Assembly: GCA_021296375.1 (NCBI GenBank)
Contig: JAGWAQ010000148.1
Coordinates: 1-8,445 of the forward strand
Direction of reading: 5' to 3'
Length of the DNA: 8,445 nucleotides
Source of the DNA: Alphaproteobacteria bacterium
Lineage (GTDB): Bacteria > Pseudomonadota > Alphaproteobacteria > Puniceispirillales > UBA1172
The translations under genes and the position numbers were made by a program. Under the pieces are notes generated by a model. That model made no database searches and was not told where the DNA came from. It saw nothing but the letters and a program-made list of their open reading frames with translations. Below are positions 1-6,272 of the stretch, one piece after another; position 1 is the first letter of the stretch; each line of letters opens with the position of its first letter.

Positions 1-539
1 CCGCCGCGCTCGGTTATTCGGTGATGAGCTTTATGATGACCGCCGCGCCGTTGCAGATTGTCAGCGTCAGCCAATTGGGGGATGGCGCCAACGCCACGGT
101 CATCCAGTGGCATGTCATCGCCATGTTCGCGCCGTCGTTTTTCACCGGCAGCCTGATCAAGCGATACGGGGTTGAACGGGTGATGCTGGTGGGGATCGCG
201 CTGTACCTTGCGTCGGTGGTGATCGCGCTTAATGGCACCAGCTTCTGGCATTATTTCATTGTGCTGGCCTTGATCGGGGGCGGCTGGAACACGCTTTATG
301 TCGGCGGCTCGTCGATTGTGGCGGCGATTGCGTCACCGCAGGAACGGCCTAAAGTCCAGGGGGTGACGGATTTCATCATCACCTTCTGTGTGGCGGCGGC
401 ATCGCTGACGGCAGGGGCGATGCATTATCTGGTCGGCTGGGAAATGATGGCAAAACTGGTGCTGATCCCTGTCGGCGTCATCACTGTTGCGATCGTCGCC
501 ATGATGCGGGCCGAACGCAAGCCAGCGCCGGCGGAATAA
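1..539 (+). CDS. MFS transporter, C-terminal part (5' end outside window)
   Basis: The reading frame is open from the first complete codon at position 3 to a TAA at 537-539, so the gene enters from the left and its start is not visible. About 178 residues are present, the size of the second half of a 12-helix major facilitator protein. Long hydrophobic stretches fit about five membrane helices, separated by the basic cytoplasmic loop SLIKRYGVERVM, which matches the MFS pattern between helices 8 and 9. A second charged loop, SPQERPKVQGVTDF, fits the connection between helices 10 and 11. The protein ends in a short basic cytoplasmic tail. I infer an inner-membrane secondary transporter. The substrate cannot be told from this half. 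The gene is convergent with moaA, only four bases separate the two stop codons, and I see no terminator between them. Confidence 0.85.
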   Translation, partial: AALGYSVMSFMMTAAPLQIVSVSQLGDGANATVIQWHVIAMFAPSFFTGSLIKRYGVERVMLVGIALYLASVVIALNGTSFWHYFIVLALIGGGWNTLYVGGSSIVAAIASPQERPKVQGVTDFIITFCVAAASLTAGAMHYLVGWEMMAKLVLIPVGVITVAIVAMMRAERKPAPAE

Positions 540-543
540 TAGC

Positions 544-1551
544 TCACCCGGTGACGCTCATGTGGCGGCTGACGGCAGGGGCGGTGTTGCGGCGATCAAT
601 GATAAAATCATGGCCTTCAGGCTTGCGGCCAATGGCCTCGACGATAGCGGCGTCCAGCCCTTCCACCCCGCGGCGGCGGAGGGCATGGGAAAGATCGGCG
701 TTGTCATCTTGCCCGAGGCACATATAGAGCATGCCCGTGCAGGTCAGGCGAACGCGATTGCAGCTTTCGCAGAAATTATGGGTTAATGGCGTGATGAAGC
801 CCAGCTTGCGTCCGGTTTCCTCAACCTGAACATAGCGCGCCGGGCCGCCTGACCGGTAATCAAGATCAGTCAGGGTGAATTGTTTGGCCAGATTGGCGCG
901 CACCAGCGACACCGGCAGGTATTGATCAAGGCGGGTTTCCGACCCGATATCTCCCATCGGCATGACTTCGATGATCGTCATGTCGGTGCCCATCTCCCCG
1001 CACCAGCGGATCATCTCCGGCAGTTCGTCGTCGTTAAAGCCTCTCAGGGCGACGGCGTTAAGCTTGATGGCAAGGCCAGCGGAGCGTGCCGCCTCGATCC
1101 CGTCCAGCACCTGGTCAAGCTTGCCCCAGCGGGTGATGTCCCTGAACTTGTCGGCGTCAAGCGTATCGATCGACACATTGATGCGGCGGACGCCAGCGCG
1201 GTACAGATCATCGGCCATTTTATAGAGCTGGCTGCCATTGGTGGTGATGGTGACTTCATCAAGCGCGCCGCGGGCGACGTCTTCACCAAGCGATGAAATC
1301 AGCTGCATGATGTTGCGGCGGACAAGAGGTTCCCCTCCGGTGAGGCGTATCTTGCGGGTGCCCACCGCCATGAATCGCTTGCAGACGGTGTCCAGCTCCT
1401 CGAGGGTCAGAAGCTCGGCTTTTGGCAGAAAGCTCATGTTCTCTGCCATGCAATAGACACAGCGGAAGTCACACCGGTCGGTGACGGAAACCCGAAGATA
1501 TTCAATCGGCCGTCCAAACGGATCGCGTAGCGGTGATGCGGCGGTGGTCAT
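544..1551 (-). CDS. moaA: GTP 3',8-cyclase MoaA (molybdenum cofactor biosynthesis)
   Basis: This radical-SAM enzyme makes 3',8-cyclo-dihydro-GTP from GTP, the first step of molybdopterin synthesis in the cytoplasm. With the start at 1551 it has 335 residues, the usual family length. The N-terminal [4Fe-4S] cluster motif CX3CX2C is at Cys27, Cys31 and Cys34, preceded by the typical strand YLRVSVTDRC. The SAM-binding GGEP is at 72-75. The C-terminal cluster motif CX2CX13C is at Cys261, Cys264 and Cys278, followed by the expected LG. The frame stays open to 1839, but the extra 96 residues are a translation of a DNA repeat, so I reject that start. ATG 1551 has an AGGG about eight bases upstream and places the first cysteine as in other MoaA proteins. 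One oddity is that the C-terminus reads MSVTG, with a single glycine, where the family normally ends in a double glycine needed for activity. No other moa gene is in the window. Confidence 0.95.
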   Translation of the reverse strand: MTTAASPLRDPFGRPIEYLRVSVTDRCDFRCVYCMAENMSFLPKAELLTLEELDTVCKRFMAVGTRKIRLTGGEPLVRRNIMQLISSLGEDVARGALDEVTITTNGSQLYKMADDLYRAGVRRINVSIDTLDADKFRDITRWGKLDQVLDGIEAARSAGLAIKLNAVALRGFNDDELPEMIRWCGEMGTDMTIIEVMPMGDIGSETRLDQYLPVSLVRANLAKQFTLTDLDYRSGGPARYVQVEETGRKLGFITPLTHNFCESCNRVRLTCTGMLYMCLGQDDNADLSHALRRRGVEGLDAAIVEAIGRKPEGHDFIIDRRNTAPAVSRHMSVTG

Positions 1552-1630
1552 GCCCGTTGCCCTGAGGTTGTGGTGAATAATGCCTTCTTGCATGTCTAGC
1601 ATAAGCGCAGGAGAAAGCGAAACCGCTTTA

Positions 1631-1810
1631 GCAGGGCAAAAAAAACTCGCGGGTGACCGCGCCAAAAGCAGGGTAAAAAAGGTCGCGGGTGGCCGCGCCA
1701 AAAGCAGGGCAAAAAAAAGGTCGCGGGTGGCCGCGCCAAAAGCAGGGCAAAAAAAGGTCGCGGGTGACCGCGCCAAAAGCAGGGCAAAAAAAAGGTCGCG
1801 GGTGACCGCG
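1631..1810 (-). repeat. Five tandem copies of a ~37-bp terminator-like unit
   Basis: Contiguous units start at 1631, 1668, 1704, 1742 and 1779, with lengths 37, 36, 38, 37 and a partial 32. On the plus strand each has GCAGGG(C/T), then a run of 6-8 A, then a core CGCGGGTG(A/G)CCGCG, then usually GCCAAAA. Read on the minus strand each becomes a GC hairpin (stem CGCGG/CCGCG, loop TCAC or CCAC) followed within a few bases by 6-8 T, which is the form of a rho-independent terminator. Copies 2 and 3 carry the loop variant. Length variation lies in the A run, as expected from slippage. Unit lengths are not multiples of three, so no reading frame is kept. The array lies between the gluQ stop and the moaA start, both on the minus strand, so any transcript from gluQ or further up must pass it to reach moaA. 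A role in termination or attenuation is inferred. Confidence 0.9.
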
Positions 1811-1813
1811 ACC
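1786..1813 (-). terminator. Perfect intrinsic terminator, first unit of the array
   Basis: This is the copy nearest gluQ and the best formed. On the plus strand 1794-1801 (GGTCGCGG) and 1806-1813 (CCGCGACC) are exact inverted repeats around a four-base loop. On the minus strand the 8-bp stem is followed directly by eight T (1786-1793). The other four copies have a bulged or weaker outer stem because CCGCGACC is replaced by CCGCGCC. I infer that this copy may be the ancestral terminator and the others duplicates of it. It lies about 180 bases beyond the gluQ stop. Confidence 0.75.
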
Positions 1814-1857
1814 GAGTTTAGGGAGGAAACGCGCGCCATCTTTCAGGCGCGACAGGC

Positions 1858-1888
1858 GTGATATGCGCCTTTTCCTTCTTTCTGTCAA
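1858..1888 (-). promoter_or_regulatory. Possible sigma-70 promoter upstream of the array
   Basis: On the minus strand a perfect -35 hexamer TTGACA (1888-1883) is followed after 19 bases by TATCAC (1863-1858), four of six matches to the -10 consensus. The spacing is longer than the usual 17. A start near 1851 would give a transcript that meets the perfect terminator after about 60 bases, then four more terminator-like units, before moaA. It could therefore serve moaA through an attenuated leader, or a short RNA ending at the terminator. This rests on pattern matching only. Confidence 0.3.
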
Positions 1889-1992
1889 CATTGCTGACCT
1901 AGTTTTTTCATGAAACAGGCCGGACAGAATGACGCATGGGGGTATCCCCCGGGGCAATTGAATAAAAGCGTTGTTGTATCAAGACGTTGCGG

Positions 1993-2844
1993 TTAATCGC
2001 CGAGCATGTTCAGGATTTGATTTCGGGTCATTCCGGCGTCACGAAGGCTGGCGATCGAGCGCGCGTCATCACGTTTGGCGAGCCGTTTGCCGTCCTGATC
2101 GGTGATCAGGCGATGATGCATCCAGACCGGCGGCGCGATTCCCAAGAGATGGCCGATCAGCCGGTGCAAGGGGGTCGATGATTTCAGGTCCTCCCCTCGC
2201 GTGACATGGGTGACGCCAGCGTCATCATCATCCAGCACGACGCTCAGGTGATAGCTGGTGCCGATATCCTTGCGCGCCACCACCATATCGCCCATGGCGT
2301 CAAGATCGACAAGCTGCGGCTTCTGTCCGTCTTCGGTCCAGGTCAGGTCCTGGGCAAGGGGGCGGATTTCTTCCATCCGCAATCGCCAAGCGGGCAACTC
2401 TCCGCGGGCGGTGCGGGCGTCGATCTCATCATCGGTGATCAGGCGGTCGGTATTGGCGGCATGGGGTTCATCGCCCTCGCCATGGGGGGCGGAGAGCACG
2501 GCGTCCAGTTCGCGCCGCGTCAGGAAACAAGGGTAGACCAATCCGCGTGTCTTGAGCTTGGCAAGGGCATCCTGGTAACGGGCCATGCGGCTTGATTGCG
2601 TCATCACCACCCCGTCGACATCAATTCCCATGAAGGCAAGGTCATCATGTATCCCCTGGGTGAATTCAGGGCGGCAACGGGTGTGGTCAATATCATCGAT
2701 CCTGAGCCGCATTTCGCCGCCGTGGTCATCGGCGACGCGTCGTGCATGCAAGGCCGAAAACAAATGCCCGAGGTGCAGCCGCCCCGTGGGGCTGGGGGCG
2801 AATCTGGTGACGATCGGTGGCGCGGATGCAGGCGTGGGGGGCAT
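1993..2844 (-). CDS. gluQ: Glutamyl-Q tRNA(Asp) synthetase
   Basis: At 283 residues this is a GluRS catalytic core without the anticodon-binding domain, which is the form of GluQ-RS. Such enzymes activate glutamate and attach it to queuosine in the anticodon of tRNA-Asp. The class I signature is complete: RFAPSPTGRLHLGH at 14-27 with the HIGH-type HLGH at 24-27, and the KMSKS-type KRLAKR at 253-258. The motif RIDDIDHTR (48-56) corresponds to RIEDID in relatives, with Asp for Glu, as also occurs in GlnRS. The zinc site of the E. coli enzyme is reduced to one cysteine here (YPCFL, 104-108). I chose ATG 2844; an in-frame TTG two codons upstream at 2850 is possible, and neither has a strong ribosome binding site. 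The gene is divergent from the esterase, and its transcript runs toward the terminator array. A truncated GltX is the alternative, but length and intact ends argue against it. Confidence 0.9.
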   Translation of the reverse strand: MPPTPASAPPIVTRFAPSPTGRLHLGHLFSALHARRVADDHGGEMRLRIDDIDHTRCRPEFTQGIHDDLAFMGIDVDGVVMTQSSRMARYQDALAKLKTRGLVYPCFLTRRELDAVLSAPHGEGDEPHAANTDRLITDDEIDARTARGELPAWRLRMEEIRPLAQDLTWTEDGQKPQLVDLDAMGDMVVARKDIGTSYHLSVVLDDDDAGVTHVTRGEDLKSSTPLHRLIGHLLGIAPPVWMHHRLITDQDGKRLAKRDDARSIASLRDAGMTRNQILNMLGD

Positions 2845-2873
2845 GAGCAAAACCAGGGGGTTACGGGATTGCT

Positions 2874-2879
2874 ATTTTA
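2874..2879 (-). promoter_or_regulatory. Possible -10 element for gluQ
   Basis: On the minus strand TAAAAT matches five of six bases of the -10 consensus and would start transcription about 23 bases before the gluQ ATG. No convincing -35 hexamer lies at the expected distance. The 90-base gap between the divergent gluQ and esterase starts must hold promoters for both. Confidence 0.25.
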
Positions 2880-2934
2880 ACATCTTGCCGTAATGATAGA
2901 ACCCCTCAGTTTCTGATTAACGGGAGGGTTGGCC

Positions 2935-3597
2935 ATGGCCACCATTATTCGCGACACCAAAGCCGGGTTATCGACCTTGATCCGCCAGCCTGAAGAGGGC
3001 GAGACGCCCGACCGGTTGGTGATTTTCCTTCATGGCTGGGGGGCGGATGGCGCCGATTTGATGGAGCTTGCCCCGGCGATTGCCATGGCCTTCCCGAAAG
3101 CCATGTTCCTTGCCCCTGATGGCCCTGAGCCGTGTTCCGCCAACCCCATGGGGCGGCAATGGTTCCCCCTTGATGTTGATCAGGCCGCGATTGATCAAGG
3201 CCCGGATCAGGCGATGCCGGCGCTCGATGCGCTGATCACCACGATGCTGGCGGAAACCGGCCTTGGTCTCGGTGATGTTTACCTGATCGGGTTTTCCCAG
3301 GGGGGGATGATGGCGCTCCATGTCAGCACGCGGTTGAGCGCCGCCATCGGCGGGGTGGTGAGCTTTTCGGGCGCGTTGCTGGCGCCGGAAAAACTGGCGG
3401 CAGAAATCACCGCCAAGCCACGGGTCTTGCTGGTCCATGGCCGTGATGATGAGGTCGTGCCCTTTCAGGCGATGGCCATTGCCGAAGCGGTGTTGGGGCA
3501 GAGCGGGGTTGACGTCACGGCGGTTGCCCGTGACGGGCTTGGCCACGGGATCGACCCCGACGGGTTCCGCCAGGCGGTGGAGTTTATCGGAGGGTAA
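2935..3597 (+). CDS. Alpha/beta-hydrolase, phospholipase/carboxylesterase family
   Basis: This is a 220-residue cytosolic serine hydrolase of the Abhydrolase_2 (carboxylesterase / acyl-protein thioesterase) type, with no signal peptide. The oxyanion strand is FLHGWGADG (31-39). The nucleophile elbow GFSQGG (119-124) supplies Ser121, HGRDDEVVP (168-176) supplies Asp172, and GLGHGID (201-207) supplies His204, so the triad is complete. The length is normal for the family (about 210-230). ATG 2935 is chosen over an upstream in-frame TTG (2929) because a strong GGAGGG at 2923-2928 lies six bases ahead of it. The family hydrolyses short-chain esters, lysophospholipids or thioesters, and the natural substrate here is unknown. 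It stands alone: gluQ is divergent, and the next gene on this strand starts about 145 bases on. A run of eight T at 3638-3645 follows, but without a convincing hairpin. Confidence 0.9.
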   Translation: MATIIRDTKAGLSTLIRQPEEGETPDRLVIFLHGWGADGADLMELAPAIAMAFPKAMFLAPDGPEPCSANPMGRQWFPLDVDQAAIDQGPDQAMPALDALITTMLAETGLGLGDVYLIGFSQGGMMALHVSTRLSAAIGGVVSFSGALLAPEKLAAEITAKPRVLLVHGRDDEVVPFQAMAIAEAVLGQSGVDVTAVARDGLGHGIDPDGFRQAVEFIGG

Positions 3598-3741
3598 TCA
3601 GCCCCGTCCATAAGGATAGGCAGCCCACAAGTGGATATTTTTTTTCGCTACACTACTATATGTTGTGGTTGCGCCGAGATCTGGGGTTGATCACGCCGGG
3701 GTTTCATGTTTTCATCAGCTTATGTTGAGGACCAGAAAACG

Positions 3742-4368
3742 ATGTTAGACGCGCCCCGGACCACCCTTACGAATGAGGGATTGGCCCCGGCCCTTGCCCT
3801 TAACGCGGATTTTCGTCCGCTCAGTTATTTTCCATTATCACTCTGGTCCTGGCAGGACACCATCAAGGCGGTTTTTCTTGACCGCGTGACGATCATTTCC
3901 GAATACGACAGTTATATTCATTCCCCCAGCATGACGATGCGCTTGCCCAGCGTCATTGCGCTGAAAGATTATGTTCAGCAAAGCCCGAACCCGGCCTTCA
4001 CCCGATTTAATGTGTTTCTGCGGGACCGGTTTTCTTGCCAGTATTGCTCGCGGGAATTTCAGGCCCAGGACCTGACGTTTGACCATGTCATCCCGCGGTC
4101 ACGCGGTGGCCGCACCACTTGGCAGAATGTCGTGGCGGCGTGCAGCCGGTGCAATCTGCTGAAAGCCAATAAACTGCCGATAGATTGCGGGATGGTGCCG
4201 CGGATCACCCCGGCGCAACCCACCACCTGGCAATTGCAGGAAAACGGCCGGCGGTTCCCCCCCAATCACCTGCATCACAGTTGGCGCGATTATCTCTATT
4301 GGGATTCCGAACTCGACCATGATCAGGCTGACCCTGATGACATCACGACATCATTGCGCCTGAACTAG
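3742..4368 (+). CDS. HNH endonuclease-family protein
   Basis: This is a 208-residue protein of a widespread solitary HNH family. A conserved N-terminal block, LNADFRPLSYFPLSLWSWQD (20-39), continues into KAVFLDRV. The zinc and nuclease module follows: Cys99/Cys102 (CQYC), DHVIPRSRGG with Asp114 and His115, Asn129, then Cys134/Cys137 and Asn138 (CSRCN). All expected ligand and catalytic positions are present. The C-terminal part, NGRRFPPNHLHHSWRDYLYW, is also typical of this family. I chose ATG 3742, which has AGGA about ten bases upstream; an in-frame ATG at 3706 would add 12 residues and cannot be excluded. It has no methylase, integrase or phage neighbour, so a restriction or mobile role is not supported, and its cellular role is unclear to me. 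It is convergent with coq7, with 16 bases between the stops. Confidence 0.88.
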   Translation: MLDAPRTTLTNEGLAPALALNADFRPLSYFPLSLWSWQDTIKAVFLDRVTIISEYDSYIHSPSMTMRLPSVIALKDYVQQSPNPAFTRFNVFLRDRFSCQYCSREFQAQDLTFDHVIPRSRGGRTTWQNVVAACSRCNLLKANKLPIDCGMVPRITPAQPTTWQLQENGRRFPPNHLHHSWRDYLYWDSELDHDQADPDDITTSLRLN

Positions 4369-4384
4369 ATAAGCGATTGGTTGA

Positions 4385-4872
4385 TCAGAACCGTTCCGCC
4401 AGTTTAATGGCGGCGCGGCATCCGGTCTGGATGATTTGCCGCATGACAGGATAGCCTGCCGCCTGCTCGCCGTCATGGTCGATGGCGGTGTCGCGATGCT
4501 CCAGCTCTTCGTCACGGAACCGGGCAATGGTGGCGCGCAATTCCGCCTCGTCATCCCCCAGCACGTCAGCCTGATCCTTGTAATGCTCGCCGATCACTCG
4601 GCTTTTGGCCCCATGGCGGCGGTCACGGCCCCCAGCACATATCCGGCGGAATTCCAGAACGGCGTCATCACCGACGGCCGCACCTCGTATTCATTAAGCA
4701 GGTTTTCAAACGTGTCGAGGTGAACCTGCTCCTGCTCTTTCATATGCTGGATTTCAGCGGCGACAGGGTGGTCCCCCAGGACCGCGATCTGGCCTTCGTA
4801 AATGCGTTTTGCCCCCAGCTCACCGGCATGGTCAACACGGAGAAAACGGCTGATCTGATCGGACGTGGTCAT
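4385..4872 (-). pseudogene. coq7: coq7, demethoxyubiquinone hydroxylase, broken by frameshift and short deletion
   Basis: Intact Coq7 is a membrane-associated di-iron enzyme that hydroxylates demethoxyubiquinone, the penultimate step of ubiquinone synthesis. Here the reading frame breaks. The first part, from ATG 4872, has LRVDHAGELGA with Glu18 and the ExxH pair Glu48/His51, and runs to GYVLGAVTAAMGPKAE before a TGA at 4594-4596. The second part, in another frame (4597 down to 4385), continues the family with VIGEHYKDQ, RFRDEELEHRDT (second ExxH) and the C-terminal GCRAAIKLAERF. Relatives have about nine more residues, of the type AMACTVAVE, at the junction, so I infer a loss of roughly 28 bases. 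That stretch normally holds a metal-ligand Glu of helix 3. The ribosome binding site GAGGT six bases before the ATG overlaps the dsbB stop. Both halves are otherwise well conserved, which suggests a recent lesion or an assembly artefact. Confidence 0.85.
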
Positions 4873-4881
4873 GTCATTACC

Positions 4882-5400
4882 TCAGGCTTGGGGCCGGTTG
4901 CGACGGCTCAACAGAAAACTTGCCAGGGCGGCGCCCGCCATGGCCAATGAAATTAATCCATTCCAGCTTGCCATGGACAGGCCGAAAAGAGACCATGGCA
5001 CCTCGTCGCACCGCACCACGGGCGCCGCCAGCAATTGGTCGAGCAGCACCGACGGGTCACCATCAAGGGCCATGCCGCCGGAACATGCCGTTGGCCCGGG
5101 CAAGATCTTCAGCTCAACCCCGCTGTGCCAACCGGCAATTCCAGCCCCCACCAGCAAAGCCAGCGCCATCAGCACCAGGAGATGACGGGGGGTGACGACG
5201 GGCAAAGCCGGGATCAGGCTGATGCCCCCGAGGATGACGGCAATCCAATGGGGGATGCGTTGCCAATAGCACATGGTGCAGGGGTGCAGGCCAAGGATAT
5301 GTTCAAAATACGCCGCCATCGCCAGCATCAAGCCGGAACCTGCCGCCAGAAGCCGCAAACTGAGCGCCGGTGAGCCGAGGATATCGCGCGGAGACTTCAT
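4882..5400 (-). CDS. dsbB: Disulfide bond formation protein, DsbB family
   Basis: This inner-membrane oxidase re-oxidises the periplasmic dithiol oxidase DsbA and passes the electrons to ubiquinone. It has 172 residues, the expected length, with four hydrophobic segments at roughly 13-33, 47-67, 72-91 and 143-164. The quinone-side CXXC is Cys41-Cys44 in LHPCTMCYWQR, a hallmark of the family. The second periplasmic pair is Cys106 (TACSGG) and Cys131 (VRCDEVPWSLFG), and the conserved FGLSMASWN follows. The start codon overlaps the yqaA stop as ATGA (5397-5400), so translation is probably coupled, and a GGGGA lies about eight bases upstream. Nine bases separate its stop from the coq7 start. The pairing with a ubiquinone-synthesis gene is functionally sensible. 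No dsbA is in the window. Confidence 0.93.
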   Translation of the reverse strand: MKSPRDILGSPALSLRLLAAGSGLMLAMAAYFEHILGLHPCTMCYWQRIPHWIAVILGGISLIPALPVVTPRHLLVLMALALLVGAGIAGWHSGVELKILPGPTACSGGMALDGDPSVLLDQLLAAPVVRCDEVPWSLFGLSMASWNGLISLAMAGAALASFLLSRRNRPQA

Positions 5401-5996
5401 CGCACCATTCCCCAGAAGATCAGCACCAGCGCGATCAAGAGGGCGGTGAAAAGCGCGGCTTTGGTGTTGTCCTGCCGATGGCGAACAATCGCCGCCACCA
5501 GCATGAAACGGGCGATGCGGCCGATCAGCGACGCCACCACCAGCGGCACGATGCCGATCCCCAGAAATCCGGCGGAAACGACCATGACTTTATAGGGCAG
5601 GGGGGTGAAGGCGCCGATCATCACCAGCACCCAGCCATGGGCGGCGAAACCGGCGGCGACGGCGTCATAGGCGCTGTTCTTGCCGATCCATCCTGACGCC
5701 ATGACGGCTTCCCCGAGCCCGACGCCAATGCCCCATCCGACGACCCCACCGAGGGTCGAGAAAACGCCCGTCAATATCGCCAGCCGCAGGTAATGCCTTG
5801 GTCGCGCCATCACCAGCCCCGCCAGCAGCGGGTCGATGGGGACCGGGAAAATAATCGATTCAAGGAAGCTCAACCCCATCAGCCATGAGGTGGCGGATTT
5901 GCGTTGCCCCAGCGCGATCACCCAATCCTGAAGCCGCGCCAGCAAAGGCACCTTGAGCAGAATGCGATCAAAAAGACTTGAAGAAGACGGGGTCAA
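5397..5996 (-). CDS. yqaA: YqaA/DedA-type membrane protein (SNARE-associated domain family)
   Basis: This is a multi-span inner-membrane protein of about 199 residues, normal for YqaA-type DedA relatives. Characteristic blocks are FLESIIFPVPIDPLLAG (44-60), GAFTPLPYKVMVVSAG (128-143) and GRIARFMLVA (159-168), which form the family's re-entrant regions. DedA proteins are linked to lipid-carrier recycling and membrane homeostasis, but the function of this branch is not settled. The start is uncertain. TTG 5996 is chosen because GAGGT (6004-6008) lies seven bases ahead of it. An earlier in-frame TTG at 6023 would add nine residues but has its AAGG too close to the codon. No suitable ATG exists. 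It is the first gene of the yqaA-dsbB-coq7 run and lies downstream of tRNA-Leu on the same strand, so read-through from the tRNA promoter is possible. Confidence 0.85.
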   Translation of the reverse strand: MTPSSSSLFDRILLKVPLLARLQDWVIALGQRKSATSWLMGLSFLESIIFPVPIDPLLAGLVMARPRHYLRLAILTGVFSTLGGVVGWGIGVGLGEAVMASGWIGKNSAYDAVAAGFAAHGWVLVMIGAFTPLPYKVMVVSAGFLGIGIVPLVVASLIGRIARFMLVAAIVRHRQDNTKAALFTALLIALVLIFWGMVR

Positions 5997-6085
5997 CAGC
6001 GTTACCTCAACCGGCGAATGCAACCTTGGCCTGTGGCGGCGTCATGTCATGCCACTTAAGGCTTGTAAAATTAAGACCCTTAAAA

Positions 6086-6171
<86 letters not shown>

Positions 6172-6272
6172 ACGGTTTTAAGCCAGCAGATGCCCTGCCT
6201 ACCCCCATGGTTCAGGGGATTTCAGGAATGTAGGGGGTTGAGGCGGAATTTTCCAGCCTTTTCTTCAAGATT

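Larger units (their letters stand above)
1552..1992. other. 441-base gap between gluQ and moaA: contents
   Basis: Apart from the repeat array (1631-1810) and the candidate promoter (1858-1888), the gap holds about 80 bases of moaA leader (1552-1630) with no recognisable riboswitch. It also holds a GC palindrome at 1938-1954, in which GGGGG and CCCCC flank TAT and then run into GGGG. Open frames here on both strands consist largely of translated repeat and do not resemble proteins I know. I see no gene. Confidence 0.7.

Noticed and set aside
1552..1630. Molybdenum cofactor riboswitch in the moaA leader
   Set aside because: The stretch is too short and I cannot find the expected multi-stem structure; the repeat units do not resemble it.
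1631..1810. CRISPR array
   Set aside because: The units are directly contiguous with no unique spacers, and there are no cas genes.
1552..1839. A 96-residue N-terminal extension of MoaA
   Set aside because: It translates the repeat array and leader, gives phenylalanine-rich low-complexity sequence, and has no family counterpart. ATG 1551 has a ribosome binding site and gives the normal MoaA length.
1580..1861. A plus-strand lysine/arginine-rich repeat protein (AKSRAKK type)
   Set aside because: Unit lengths of 36, 37 and 38 shift the frame between copies, so no protein repeat is conserved; it is a by-product of the DNA repeat.
3638..3645. Terminator of the esterase gene at the run of eight T
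   Set aside because: The only nearby pairing, CCAC with GTGG, has a two-base loop and is too weak.
4385..4872. Two separate small genes in place of coq7
   Set aside because: The two frames are consecutive parts of one Coq7 protein, and each lacks half of the di-iron ligands.
6056..6083. Terminator hairpin after tRNA-Leu (TTAAG/CTTAA with a three-base loop, then TTTT on the minus strand)
   Set aside because: The stem is short and AT-rich and the T run has only four bases, so I do not trust it, although a weak terminator cannot be excluded.
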